Below are positions 36,305-45,690 of a DNA stretch of 64,000 nucleotides, piece by piece. Every line of letters begins with the position of its first letter. Within the stretch, counting starts at the first letter, position 1. The notes under the pieces are model-generated. The model saw nothing but the letters and a program-made list of their open reading frames with translations, searched no databases and was not told the origin of the DNA. Source of the stretch: Schaedlerella glycyrrhizinilytica_A (lineage in GTDB: Bacteria > Bacillota > Clostridia > Lachnospirales > Lachnospiraceae); assembly GCF_042852765.1 (NCBI RefSeq), contig NZ_AP031414.1. One strand, 5' to 3'. Position numbers and translations under genes: made by a program.

Positions 36305-38383
36305 ATGGAAGAATTTGATATTACTCAAGAAAATACAACCGAAGATAAGCGAGAAGAAATAAAGCAAAAACTCCGTCAATACTATGACGGTCGTATTGTC
36401 CGGAAGGATTTAACAAAATCCATCCGTGAGGGAGCTAATGTTCCAGTCTATGTACTGGAATATCTCCTCGGACAGTACTGTAATTCCGATGATGACGAGA
36501 TCATTGAAGAGGGAGTAGAGAACGTAAAGCGTATTTTGAGAGATAACTATGTGCGTCCGGATGAGGCACAGAAGATTCTCTCTCTTTTGCGTGAAAGAGG
36601 CAGCTATACAGTAATTGACCGTATCACGGTTGTACTGAATACAAAGGAAGACCGCTACGAAGCTACATTCTCTAATTTGGGTGTGAAAGGGATTCCAATT
36701 CATCCGGATTATGTAAAGGATTATGACCGTCTGCTCTGTGGTGGTATCTGGTGTATCCTTCAGATGGAGTATGAGTTTATTGAGGAAGATAAGAAGAATA
36801 CGCAACCAATCCGTATCCGTAAGCTGACACCAATCCAGATGCCGCATGTGGATATGGATGAAGTGAGAAACGGAAGAAAAGCATTTACAAAAGAGGAATG
36901 GATGGACATCCTGCTTCGCTCTACAGGTTTGGAGCCGGAAAGTTTCAGTGAGAGAGCAAAATGGCTGCTGATTGCGCGTATGATTCCATTGGTAGAGAAC
37001 AATTTTAACCTTTGTGAGTTGGGACCACGTTCTACTGGTAAATCTTACATATATGAGCAGATTTCTCCGAACAGTATTCTGGTTGCTGGTGGACAGACAA
37101 CGGTTGCGAACCTTTTTTATAACATGTCCAATCACACAGTAGGTCTTGTTGGTATGTGGGACTGTGTAGCTTTTGATGAGGTAGCCGGTATTAAGTTTAA
37201 AGATAAAGATGGTATTCAGATCATGAAAGGATACATGGCATCTGGGGCATTTTCACGAGGAAAGGCAGAGATTCAGGCAAAGGCTTCTATGGTATTCGTA
37301 GGAAACATCAACCAGAGCGTAGATACTCTTTTGAAGACTTCCAGTCTATTTGATCCATTCCCACCGGAAATGGGTACTGACACAGCATTTTTGGATCGTA
37401 TGCATTGTTATATTCCTGGTTGGGAGATTCCGAAATACAGACCGGATTCCTTTACCAATGATTATGGATTTATCACAGATTATCTGTCAGAGTTTATGCG
37501 TGAACTTCGTAAGGACAGCTACAGTGATCTGATGGACAAGTATTTCCGTCTTGGAAACAACCTGAATCAGCGTGATACTATTGCCGTTCGTAAGATGATT
37601 TCAGGATTTACGAAACTTCTCTATCCAGATGGAGAAGTAACAAAAGAAGAATTACGTGAGATCGTGGAAATTTCACTGGAACTTCGTCGCAGAGTCAAAG
37701 AACAGTTGAAGAAGATTGGCGGTATGGAGTTCTATGATGTGAATTTCTCTTATACAGACAATGACAGCTTTGAAGAGCATTACGTTTCCGTTCCTGAGCA
37801 GGGCGGTGGTAAGTTGATCCCGGAAGGTATGGGAAAACCAGGATCGGTTTATACTGTTTCAAAATCAAAGACGGGTATGATCGGTTGCTATATGCTGGAA
37901 ACACAGATGATGCCTGGTAATGGAAAGCTGACCTGTACTGGCATTGGATCAGGAAAAGAGCCAAAAGAAGCAACAAATACAGCGTTTAATTACCTGAAAG
38001 CGAATGGAAATCGTATTTCCGGTCAGATCAGTACCACAACAAAGGACTATATCATTAATTATCAAGATATGCAGGGTATTGGAATGACAGGAAATCTGGC
38101 ATTGCCAACATTGATTGCGATTTGTTCTGCAGCACTTGGAAAGACACCGTTGAACAGTCTTGCGATTTTAGGTGAGATTAGTATTGGTGGCACTTTGATT
38201 AAGGTGGATGAGCTGGCAAGCACTTTGCAGGTATGCTTGGACAGCGGAGCAAAGAAGGTGTTGCTGCCAATTACTTCTGCTGGAGATCTGGGAACTGTAC
38301 CATCGGATCTGGTGGGAGCATTTAGCCTGATTTTCTATTCCTCAGCAGAAGAAGCAGTATTTAAAGCACTTGGCGTGGAATAA
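36305..38383 (+). CDS. brxL: BREX system Lon-like protease BrxL
   Basis: 692 residues from the ATG at 36305. AAA+ part with P-loop GPRSTGKSYIY (about residues 240-250) and Walker B region VAFDEVAG; the C-terminal Lon-protease-like domain is recognisable from PLNSLAILGEISIGGTLIKV and KKVLLPITSAGD. In type I BREX, BrxL binds DNA as a hexameric ring and is needed for phage exclusion. The gene is intact although most of the other BREX genes here are lost. It overlaps or abuts the phosphoesterase end. Confidence 0.93.
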   Translation: MEEFDITQENTTEDKREEIKQKLRQYYDGRIVRKDLTKSIREGANVPVYVLEYLLGQYCNSDDDEIIEEGVENVKRILRDNYVRPDEAQKILSLLRERGSYTVIDRITVVLNTKEDRYEATFSNLGVKGIPIHPDYVKDYDRLLCGGIWCILQMEYEFIEEDKKNTQPIRIRKLTPIQMPHVDMDEVRNGRKAFTKEEWMDILLRSTGLEPESFSERAKWLLIARMIPLVENNFNLCELGPRSTGKSYIYEQISPNSILVAGGQTTVANLFYNMSNHTVGLVGMWDCVAFDEVAGIKFKDKDGIQIMKGYMASGAFSRGKAEIQAKASMVFVGNINQSVDTLLKTSSLFDPFPPEMGTDTAFLDRMHCYIPGWEIPKYRPDSFTNDYGFITDYLSEFMRELRKDSYSDLMDKYFRLGNNLNQRDTIAVRKMISGFTKLLYPDGEVTKEELREIVEISLELRRRVKEQLKKIGGMEFYDVNFSYTDNDSFEEHYVSVPEQGGGKLIPEGMGKPGSVYTVSKSKTGMIGCYMLETQMMPGNGKLTCTGIGSGKEPKEATNTAFNYLKANGNRISGQISTTTKDYIINYQDMQGIGMTGNLALPTLIAICSAALGKTPLNSLAILGEISIGGTLIKVDELASTLQVCLDSGAKKVLLPITSAGDLGTVPSDLVGAFSLIFYSSAEEAVFKALGVE

Positions 38384-38449
38384 AGATTGAGAATAGAATA
38401 AAAGCAGATAAGAAGGTGATGAGTTATTTTTGAACAGGATTTTGAAGAG

Positions 38450-39517
38450 ATGCTGCGGCAACATCAGGCATCTCTGGACGATAGAAAGAAATTTACTGCA
38501 TTGGTAAAGGACTTGTTTCCGGATCAGGCGAAGAATGTCAATTTACTATTGATGGCATATAACATGGGGATTGCACAGGATATTAAGAGTACACCTTTTA
38601 TCAATAATACGTTTGCGTTTCGGTATGTAAAGCAACTTATAAATGATTTTGGTATGAGTCGTGTCAATGCAGATTGGATTGTATCGGTATGGTGCTCATG
38701 TTATGGAGGTAAAGTATTAGGGAAAGCTTGTGATATTTCTGTACAAAAGCAAGGAAATGGTCCGGCAATTCAAGGAGAACAAACATCTTCAGGGAAATCT
38801 TATGGAGATCTTTTTACCTATGAAAAAAGCCGCAGAGGTAAAGGGCTTGCAGTGACTGGATTTCGTGGTGATAAGAATAAAACGATTATTTTTCAGAACA
38901 GATCCGGGAATACCCCGGTAGTGGAGATTGCAGATGGCAGTTTTTGCAATTCTTTGACAGAGGAAGCCATTTTGACAGAGGGAATTACATATATTGGACA
39001 AAATGCCTTTTCAGGGTGTAACAAACTGCATCAGGTGGTATTGCCGATCAGTATCGAAGAGATTGAAGATTCAGCCTTTGAAAATTGCAGCAGTCTTAAA
39101 TCGATATCATTGCCGGTGGCATTAAAGACGATTGGGGATGGTGCGTTGAAAGGAACAGGACTTCGAACAATCGCTATTCCAAAGAGTGTGTTCTGGGTAG
39201 GGGAAGGACTTTTGGCAGAGTGTGATTCGTTAGATCATATAACAATTTCAGAGAATATAGAAAGAATCCCAGCTAAAATGTTTGAAAATTGTAAAAATCT
39301 AAAAAAGGTGGAATTGCAGAAGAATCTAGTTGAGATTGGTGAACGTGCATTTTTTGGATGCAGTTCTTTGGATTTTCTGATTATTCCAGATAGTGTGAAA
39401 CAAATTGGTTTAGATGCATTTGCCAATATGGATAAGCAGTTTATTCTTCAATGTTCTTTTGGTTCATATGCAGAAGTGTATGCCAGAAAGAATAAGATTA
39501 AATATCAGTTGGTGTAA
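38450..39517 (+). CDS. Leucine-rich-repeat (LRR_5/BspA-like) protein
   Basis: 355 residues from the ATG at 38450. An N-terminal helical domain of about 100 residues (KFTALVKDLFPDQAKNVNLL, VNADWIVSVWC) is followed by at least six BspA-type leucine-rich repeats of about 23 residues (ITYIGQNAFSGCNKLHQVVLP and similar). No signal peptide, so intracellular, unlike most BspA proteins. The frame is open further upstream as VIFEQDFEE with no ATG or GTG; AGAAGGTGATGAG stands the right distance before an ATT codon (38426), a possible non-standard start. Last gene of the brxL unit. Confidence 0.8.
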   Translation: MLRQHQASLDDRKKFTALVKDLFPDQAKNVNLLLMAYNMGIAQDIKSTPFINNTFAFRYVKQLINDFGMSRVNADWIVSVWCSCYGGKVLGKACDISVQKQGNGPAIQGEQTSSGKSYGDLFTYEKSRRGKGLAVTGFRGDKNKTIIFQNRSGNTPVVEIADGSFCNSLTEEAILTEGITYIGQNAFSGCNKLHQVVLPISIEEIEDSAFENCSSLKSISLPVALKTIGDGALKGTGLRTIAIPKSVFWVGEGLLAECDSLDHITISENIERIPAKMFENCKNLKKVELQKNLVEIGERAFFGCSSLDFLIIPDSVKQIGLDAFANMDKQFILQCSFGSYAEVYARKNKIKYQLV

Positions 39518-39520
39518 AAT

Positions 39521-39537
39521 GTCGCCTGATATGGGAC
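39521..39537 (+). promoter_or_regulatory. Island motif, copy 3
   Basis: GTCGCCTGATATGGGAC, preceded by AAT, 4 bases after the leucine-rich-repeat gene and before the tracrRNA terminator. Confidence 0.65.
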
Positions 39538-39573
39538 AAAAAAATCAGCGCTTGATGATATGATGGTATAAAA

Positions 39574-39691
39574 TAAAAAAGCCTATATGAAATAGGCTTT
39601 TTATAACACACACTGTGTTTGTCAGTTATCTGACGCATTCATAATAATATTATTTGAACTTGCAGTGTAAATCTATAGGGTAATGATTTAC
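39574..39691 (-). ncRNA. tracrRNA of the type II-A CRISPR system
   Basis: Read on the minus strand, positions 39687-39660 form an anti-repeat (TCATTACCCTATAG, then ATTTACACTGC) complementary to the array repeat over about 22 bases with two or three mismatches; a bulge and TTCAAAT pairing with GTTTGAG follow. Downstream are a nexus-like hairpin GTCAG-ATAA-CTGAC, a second small hairpin ACACA/TGTGT and a final AAGCCTAT/ATAGGCTT terminator with TTTTTT (39574-39601). This is the expected architecture for a RNA pairing with pre-crRNA for RNase III processing and Cas9 loading. Divergent from cas9. Confidence 0.87.
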
Positions 39692-39697
39692 AAAATT

Positions 39698-39727
39698 AAA
39701 ATATCATATTTTGAGGTGGGGTGTCAA
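39698..39727 (-). promoter_or_regulatory. tracrRNA promoter overlapping the cas9 start
   Basis: On the minus strand TTGACA (plus-strand 39722-39727), 18-base spacer and TATTTT (39698-39703), giving a start near 39691, just before the anti-repeat. The -35 lies in the cas9 ribosome-binding/start region. Confidence 0.6.
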
Positions 39728-39729
39728 GA

Positions 39730-42700
39730 GTGAAAGAAAATTATTATTTAGGATTAGATATTGGAACAAACTCCGTTGGCTACGCAGTAACGGATGGACG
39801 GTTCAATTTGTTGAAGTACAAAGGGGAATCAATGTGGGGATCCCATGTGTTTGAAGAAGGAAAACAATGTTCAGACAGAAGAATGCATAGAACAGCACGT
39901 AGACGATTAGATCGCAGACAACAAAGAGTTCATTTGACACAGGAAATTTTTGCAAAAGCTATTAGTGAAGTTGATGAAAGATTTTTTGTTCGATTGAAGG
40001 AAAGTGCATTATTTAGGGAAGATACCAGTGGAAGAGATACTTATCTTTTTTTTCAAGATGAAAATTATACGGATAAAGAGTATCACAAAGATTATCCAAC
40101 AATTCATCATCTCATTAAAGAACTGATGGAAAATACAAAACCGCACGATGTTCGCTTGGTTTATTTAGCAATTGCCTGGCTTATGGCGCATAGAGGACAT
40201 TTTTTAAGTGAAGTAAATAAAGATAATATTACCGAGTTACTTGATTTTGATTCGATTTACGGAAATTTGATGGAGCTTTTTACAACGCCACCATGGATAT
40301 GTTCTGATAAAGAAGAATTCAAAAATATTCTTTTATTGCATCAAACGATTAAAAATAAAGAGAGAAAATTCTGGGGATTACTATACGATGGGAAAAAGCC
40401 TAAAACTGATGAAGAGGATTACATCAATAAAGAAGGACTGATTCGACTTCTTTCAGGAGGAACTGTAGAGGCTGGAAAACTATTTAATCAGAAAGAATTT
40501 CAGGAGAAAATTTCTATTTCGTTGAAAAAATCAGAGGAAGACTTCCAATTGCTTTTAGATGAAATGGATGAAGTGGATTCAGAGTATTCAGAGTATTTGA
40601 TTCGACTTCGCGCACTTTATGATTGGGCATTGTTAGTGGATTCATTACATGGATGTTCCAGTATTTCAGAAGCAAAGGTGCAAGATTATATTCAACATGA
40701 AGCGGATTTAAAGATACTAAAGAGTTTTGTTCGTAAGTATTGCCCGAATGAGTATGCGACCATATTTAAAAATGCAGAAAAAGAAAACTATGCATCTTAT
40801 GTATATAATATCCCAAAGGGAAAAAGAACGAAAGAATATAAGAAGAAGATCACACAAGAAGAATTTTGCGATTATCTAAAAAAGAAATTAAAAGATGTTC
40901 AAATTGATGAAGAAGATGAGGAAATTTATCAAGATATGATGTTCCGATTGGAAACATACACATTTATGCCGAAACAGGTAACGGGAGATAATAGAGTTAT
41001 ACCTTATCAGCTTTATTATGATGAATTGAAAAAAATTCTGGAAAATGCAGAAAACTATTTGCCGTTTTTGAAAAAGGAAGATGAACAGGGCATTTCTAAT
41101 AAAACGAAGTTGCTTTCTATATTTGAATTTCGTATTCCATATTATGTGGGTCCGCTTTGCTCAACAAGTAAATATGCATGGTTGAAACGAAAGTCAGAAG
41201 GAAAAATTTATCCCTGGAATTTTGAAGAAAAGGTGGATTTAGATCAAAGTGAGGAAGCATTTATTAACCGAATGACAAATAATTGCTCTTATTTGCCAGG
41301 TGAAACTGTGTTGCCACAGAATTCATTATTGTATTGCAAATTTACTGTGTTGAATGAAATAAACAATATTAAGATTAATGGAACCTCAATTTCCGTGGAA
41401 TGTAAACAGGAGATTTATAGACTTTTTGAAGAAAATAAAAAAGTAACAGTTGATAAGATAAAGAAATACTTAATTAGTAATAATTATATGAAAAAAGAAG
41501 ATGTACTGGGTGGTATCGATGTTACTATAAAATCTTCTCTCAAACCACAGCATGATTTTAAAAGACTTCTAAATTCAGGAGTTTTAAATGAAAGAGAAGC
41601 AGAGCGAATTATTGAGTGCATTACATATTCTGAAGAAAAAAATAGAGTGCTTCGGAGATTAGAGAGGGAGTTCCCAAAACTTTTAGATGAAGACAGAAGG
41701 TATTTATCAAAATTAAAATATAGTGGTTTTGGAAGATTATCTAGAGAATTTTTTACTGGAATTCGAGCTGCAAATAAGGAAACCGGTGAAAGTTTTAGTA
41801 TTATACAGGCATTGTGGGATACAAATGATAATTTGATGCAATTGCTTTCAGATCGATATACATTCAAAGACAGTATCGAAGAAGAACAACGTAAATATTA
41901 TGAAGAGCATCCGATGACGGTAGAATCTTTATTAGAGGAAATGTATGTTTCAAATGCGGTAAAACGTCCAATTTACAGAACATTAGATGTAATAAAAGAT
42001 ATTCAAAGTGTTTGCAAAACAGCACCAAAAAAAATCTATGTGGAAATGGCACGAGGACAGGAAGAAGGAAGCAGTAGAAAGAAATCAAGGAAAGATCAGA
42101 TTTTAGAATTGTATAAAGGTATGGATAAGGGCGAAGTAAGGGAATTATCAAAACAATTGGAAGATTGTAGTGAACGCGAACTTAGAAGTGAAGTTCTTTT
42201 TCTATATTTTATGCAGCTTGGAAGAAGTATGTATTCCGGCAAGTCAATAGATATCGAAAAACTAAAAACAGATGCTTATAATGTGGATCATATTTATCCA
42301 CAGTGTAGAGTAAAAGATGATAGCCTCTCAAATAAAGTTCTTGTTTTGTCAGAAGAAAATGGAGTAAAGGGGGATAAATATCCAATTAGTGCAGAAATCA
42401 GACAAAAGATGGGAGAAATGTGGAGAGTGTACCATGAAAAAAGACTTATTTCAGATGAAAAATATCATCGTCTGACAAGGGGTAGTGGATTTTCAAACAC
42501 AGAAAAAATGGAGTTTATCAATCGGCAACTGGTGGAGACTAGACAGTCTACAAAAGCATTGACAAGAATTTTTCAGTACATTTTTCCAGAAACAGAAATT
42601 GTTTTTGTGAAGGCTGGTCTTGTTTCAGATTTCCGAAATGAAATTCTGAAATGTGCGAAAAGCAGAATTGTAAATGATTTACATCATGCGAAAGATGCAT

Positions 42701-43797
42701 ATTTGAATATTGTTGCAGGAGAAGTGTATCATGCCAGATTTACTGCCAAATTCTTTAAAGTTGATCAAGATGAATATTCGGTAAAGACAAAGGTGATTTT
42801 TGAAAACAAAGTATGGCGCGGAAAAGAATTAGTGTGGGAGGGGGGAAAAGATATCGCGAGAGTGAAAAAAATACTCACGAAAAACAGTGTCCACTATACA
42901 AGATATGCGTTTGAAAGAAAAGGAGGTTTATTTGACCAACAGCCTTTGAGAGCAGCATCAGGGTTAATCGAGCGAAAAGTTGGATTGGATACAGAAAAAT
43001 ATGGAGGATATAATAAATCAACAGCCAGTTATTTCCTGTTAGTAAAATATATTGAAGCGGGAAAGAAACCAAAGCAAGATGTAATGTTTGTTCCAATAGA
43101 TTTGATGGAATCGGAACGGATTATGGATAATGAAACCTATGCAAAAGACTATGCAAGAAATACGATTGCAAAGATTCTTGGAAAACCAAGAGATGTAGTG
43201 CAGGAAGTAAGTTTTCTGTTGGGTATGAGAAAAATGAAAGTAAACACATTGTTGACATTTGATGGATTTGAAGCAACCCTGGCAAGTAAATCTAATGGAG
43301 GAAAGATATTAGTATTTGGATCTATGATGCCGTTGTTTGTTGACAATAAGAAGGAAAGCTATATCAAACGCTTGGAAAGCTTTGCTAAAAAGAAGAAACA
43401 AAATAATTCTTTGTTAGTAGATGAAGTATATGACAAAATAACGAAAGAAGAAAATGGTGAGTTATTTTTATTTTTAACAAGCAAAGTAAAAGAAAAGCCT
43501 TATTGTTTAATATTTGGTAGTCAACTACAGGTATTACATGATAAAGAAAAGGAGTTTGAAAATTTGAACTTAGAACAACAGGTAGATACACTTTTAAATG
43601 TTCTTTCTATTTTTAAAACAGGGCGAACAACCGGCTGTGATTTAAAAGCATTGGGAGGAGCTGGACAGGCAGGGATATTTACAGAAAATTCTAAATTGTC
43701 AAATTGGAAAAAATCATACAAAGATGTCCGGATTGTAGACATTTCTGCAGCTGGACTACATAGGAAAATATCTCAGAATTTATTGGAGTTATTATGA
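39730..43797 (+). CDS. cas9: CRISPR-associated endonuclease Cas9, subtype II-A
   Basis: 1355 residues from the GTG at 39730, which has GAGGTGGGG at good spacing and puts the RuvC-I aspartate at D10 (LGLDIGTNSVGYAV), as in Streptococcus pyogenes Cas9; a GTG at 39721 is too close to the binding site. Bridge helix RMHRTARRRLDRRQQR, RuvC-II IYVEMARG (E772), HNH VDHIYPQ (H854), RuvC-III HHAKDAYLN (H985/H986, D989) are all intact. It cleaves DNA matching crRNA next to a PAM, guided by crRNA:tracrRNA. Full-length, expected to be active. The frame reaches cas1 with a 4-base overlap. Confidence 0.97.
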   Translation: MKENYYLGLDIGTNSVGYAVTDGRFNLLKYKGESMWGSHVFEEGKQCSDRRMHRTARRRLDRRQQRVHLTQEIFAKAISEVDERFFVRLKESALFREDTSGRDTYLFFQDENYTDKEYHKDYPTIHHLIKELMENTKPHDVRLVYLAIAWLMAHRGHFLSEVNKDNITELLDFDSIYGNLMELFTTPPWICSDKEEFKNILLLHQTIKNKERKFWGLLYDGKKPKTDEEDYINKEGLIRLLSGGTVEAGKLFNQKEFQEKISISLKKSEEDFQLLLDEMDEVDSEYSEYLIRLRALYDWALLVDSLHGCSSISEAKVQDYIQHEADLKILKSFVRKYCPNEYATIFKNAEKENYASYVYNIPKGKRTKEYKKKITQEEFCDYLKKKLKDVQIDEEDEEIYQDMMFRLETYTFMPKQVTGDNRVIPYQLYYDELKKILENAENYLPFLKKEDEQGISNKTKLLSIFEFRIPYYVGPLCSTSKYAWLKRKSEGKIYPWNFEEKVDLDQSEEAFINRMTNNCSYLPGETVLPQNSLLYCKFTVLNEINNIKINGTSISVECKQEIYRLFEENKKVTVDKIKKYLISNNYMKKEDVLGGIDVTIKSSLKPQHDFKRLLNSGVLNEREAERIIECITYSEEKNRVLRRLEREFPKLLDEDRRYLSKLKYSGFGRLSREFFTGIRAANKETGESFSIIQALWDTNDNLMQLLSDRYTFKDSIEEEQRKYYEEHPMTVESLLEEMYVSNAVKRPIYRTLDVIKDIQSVCKTAPKKIYVEMARGQEEGSSRKKSRKDQILELYKGMDKGEVRELSKQLEDCSERELRSEVLFLYFMQLGRSMYSGKSIDIEKLKTDAYNVDHIYPQCRVKDDSLSNKVLVLSEENGVKGDKYPISAEIRQKMGEMWRVYHEKRLISDEKYHRLTRGSGFSNTEKMEFINRQLVETRQSTKALTRIFQYIFPETEIVFVKAGLVSDFRNEILKCAKSRIVNDLHHAKDAYLNIVAGEVYHARFTAKFFKVDQDEYSVKTKVIFENKVWRGKELVWEGGKDIARVKKILTKNSVHYTRYAFERKGGLFDQQPLRAASGLIERKVGLDTEKYGGYNKSTASYFLLVKYIEAGKKPKQDVMFVPIDLMESERIMDNETYAKDYARNTIAKILGKPRDVVQEVSFLLGMRKMKVNTLLTFDGFEATLASKSNGGKILVFGSMMPLFVDNKKESYIKRLESFAKKKKQNNSLLVDEVYDKITKEENGELFLFLTSKVKEKPYCLIFGSQLQVLHDKEKEFENLNLEQQVDTLLNVLSIFKTGRTTGCDLKALGGAGQAGIFTENSKLSNWKKSYKDVRIVDISAAGLHRKISQNLLELL

Positions 43798-44660
43798 GCT
43801 TTAGAACGGTAGTTATTACAAAACGCTGTAAATTAGATTATAAAATGAATTTCTTAGAAGTGAGGAAAGAAGATACAAAAAGGATTCTCTTAGATGATAT
43901 CCATACACTTATTATAGAGAATCCTGCGGTATCTCTTACAGGGTGTTTAATGGAAGCACTTATACAGAAAAAGATTAAAGTGATTTTTTGCGACAGCAAA
44001 AGAAATCCGCAGTCGGAATTGGTGCCCTATTATGGATGCCATGATTGTTCTAGTAAAATCAAATTACAAATGTCATGGACTGAAGAACTTAAAGGGGAAA
44101 TTTGGACAAGAATTGTAAAAGAAAAAATTCGAAAACAGGCAGATTTTTTGTTGGATTTACAAAAGGAAGAAGAAGATTTACTGAGAATCTACATAGATGA
44201 GATGGAATATCGGGATGCAACGAACCGTGAAGGACATGCGGCCAAAGTGTATTTTAATGCGTTATTTGGAAAAGATTTTACCAGAAATGATGATAATTCA
44301 ATTAATGCAGCTTTGAACTATGGATATTCGCTTATTTTATCAACAATTAACAGAGAAATTGTTGCAAATGGATATCTGACACAATTAGGATTTTTTCATG
44401 ATAACATGTTCAATCAATTTAATTTAAGTTGTGATTTAATGGAACCGTTTCGTATTCTGGTAGATCGATACGTTTATTCCAGTGGATTTACAGCATTTTC
44501 AGTAGAAGAAAAACACAAAATGGTAGAAATTTTGCAGCAAGAAATAGGGATTAATAATACACGGCAAGTCTTAACTAATGGCATTAAGATTTATGTGAGA
44601 AGTATTTTTGACGCAATAAATGAAAAGGACTTGTCGTTGATTACATTTTATGGATTATGA
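43794..44660 (+). CDS. cas1: Cas1 integrase, subtype II-A
   Basis: 288 residues. Metal-dependent integrase that with Cas2 inserts new spacers at the leader end. Family landmarks: ENPAVSLTGCLMEALIQKKI near the N-terminus and the metal-binding ALNYGYSLILSTINREIV with HDNMFNQFNLSCDLMEPFR later. Overlaps cas9 and cas2 by 4 bases each. Confidence 0.96.
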   Translation: MSFRTVVITKRCKLDYKMNFLEVRKEDTKRILLDDIHTLIIENPAVSLTGCLMEALIQKKIKVIFCDSKRNPQSELVPYYGCHDCSSKIKLQMSWTEELKGEIWTRIVKEKIRKQADFLLDLQKEEEDLLRIYIDEMEYRDATNREGHAAKVYFNALFGKDFTRNDDNSINAALNYGYSLILSTINREIVANGYLTQLGFFHDNMFNQFNLSCDLMEPFRILVDRYVYSSGFTAFSVEEKHKMVEILQQEIGINNTRQVLTNGIKIYVRSIFDAINEKDLSLITFYGL

Positions 44661-44977
44661 GTTATCGATTTATGAGAGTTTTAGTTTTTTTTGATTTGCC
44701 GGTACAGACATCAGAGGATATGAAAAATTATCGATTGTTTCGAAAAACACTTTTGAAAAATGGCTTTTTTATGATGCAAGAATCTGTTTATTGTAGAATG
44801 GTTTTAAATCAAAGTGTAGAAAAAAACGTGATCCATACGATTCGAAAGGCTAAACCACCGGCAGGATTAGTTCAGATTTTGACAGTAACAGAAAAACAAT
44901 TTTCAAAAATGGAATTTTTGGTAGGAAAACCAGATGAAGAAGTAATAGATACCGATGAAAGGCTGGTTATATTATGA
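44657..44977 (+). CDS. cas2: Cas2, subtype II-A
   Basis: 106 residues with the ferredoxin-like start YRFMRVLVFFDLPVQTSED (conserved aspartate after the first strand). Structural partner of Cas1 in spacer acquisition. Overlaps both neighbours by 4 bases. Confidence 0.96.
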   Translation: MSYRFMRVLVFFDLPVQTSEDMKNYRLFRKTLLKNGFFMMQESVYCRMVLNQSVEKNVIHTIRKAKPPAGLVQILTVTEKQFSKMEFLVGKPDEEVIDTDERLVIL

Positions 44978-45639
44978 AAATTGTGCATCCCAAAATAAAT
45001 AGTAAGATAGAAATATCCGATCATGAAATTAGTGTACTTGTGATTGAAGCCCCAGAATTTTTTTATGAGCTACTGATGGATATAAAAAGCCAGATAAATA
45101 ATTTTGAAGGTAATACAGTATTATCCGTTCGCAATGAACCTGTCAGTTTTCATAAATGTGTAGAATTAATTACAGATCCGTTGGCTATAGAAATGAATAG
45201 TAGGACAATAATAAAAAAAGTATTAGTGGCTATGGAAAAGTGTGGTCAGGATGCGGTATACTATGAAAGAACACAAAAATTGCTGGCTGAAATTGAGACA
45301 TATATTAATGATTTGAGCCTTAATTTTGATTCAGAAATAGAATGCCATGATATTTCGTTTCAACAGATACTTAAAGCAGCAGAACTGACTGTGGCAGATG
45401 AATATTCTAGGCTTGTGGATAAAATTTATGCGTATATGGAGTTAATACGTGAGTTTGAAGGAGATAAGCTGTTTATTTTTGTTAATCTAAGTAGTTATAT
45501 AAGAAAAGAACAATTGCAAGAATTTGTAAATACTGTGGTTGGGCATTCTTTTAGAGTGTTATTAATTGATAGTCACGATTTTGAAAGATTAGAACAAGAA
45601 AATCGTTTGATTGTTGATTGTGATTTGTGCGAGTTTTAA
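44974..45639 (+). CDS. csn2: Csn2, subtype II-A
   Basis: 221 residues. Ring-forming protein that binds DNA ends and is needed for spacer acquisition; defines subtype II-A. Start MKIVHPKINSKIEISDHEIS and later LFIFVNLSSYIRKEQLQEF are typical. Last cas gene, 51 bases before the array. Confidence 0.93.
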   Translation: MKIVHPKINSKIEISDHEISVLVIEAPEFFYELLMDIKSQINNFEGNTVLSVRNEPVSFHKCVELITDPLAIEMNSRTIIKKVLVAMEKCGQDAVYYERTQKLLAEIETYINDLSLNFDSEIECHDISFQQILKAAELTVADEYSRLVDKIYAYMELIREFEGDKLFIFVNLSSYIRKEQLQEFVNTVVGHSFRVLLIDSHDFERLEQENRLIVDCDLCEF

Positions 45640-45690
45640 ATAGATCCTATAGATTTTGCAACGATAGCAGGTCGTTTTCTCGAATTTGAG
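45640..45690 (+). promoter_or_regulatory. CRISPR leader
   Basis: The 51 bases between csn2 and the first repeat. It ends in ATTTGAG directly at the first repeat, the leader-anchoring sequence described for type II-A arrays. A promoter TTGTGC-17 bases-TATAGA overlaps the csn2 end and gives a start inside the leader. Confidence 0.8.

Noticed and set aside
36410..37135. 241-codon minus-strand frame within brxL
   Set aside because: Antisense to a well-supported AAA+ domain; no motifs and no start signal.
39574..39601. Hairpin as the terminator of the LRR gene only
   Set aside because: It works in both directions, but the T-run on the minus strand and its position behind the anti-repeat make it primarily the tracrRNA terminator.
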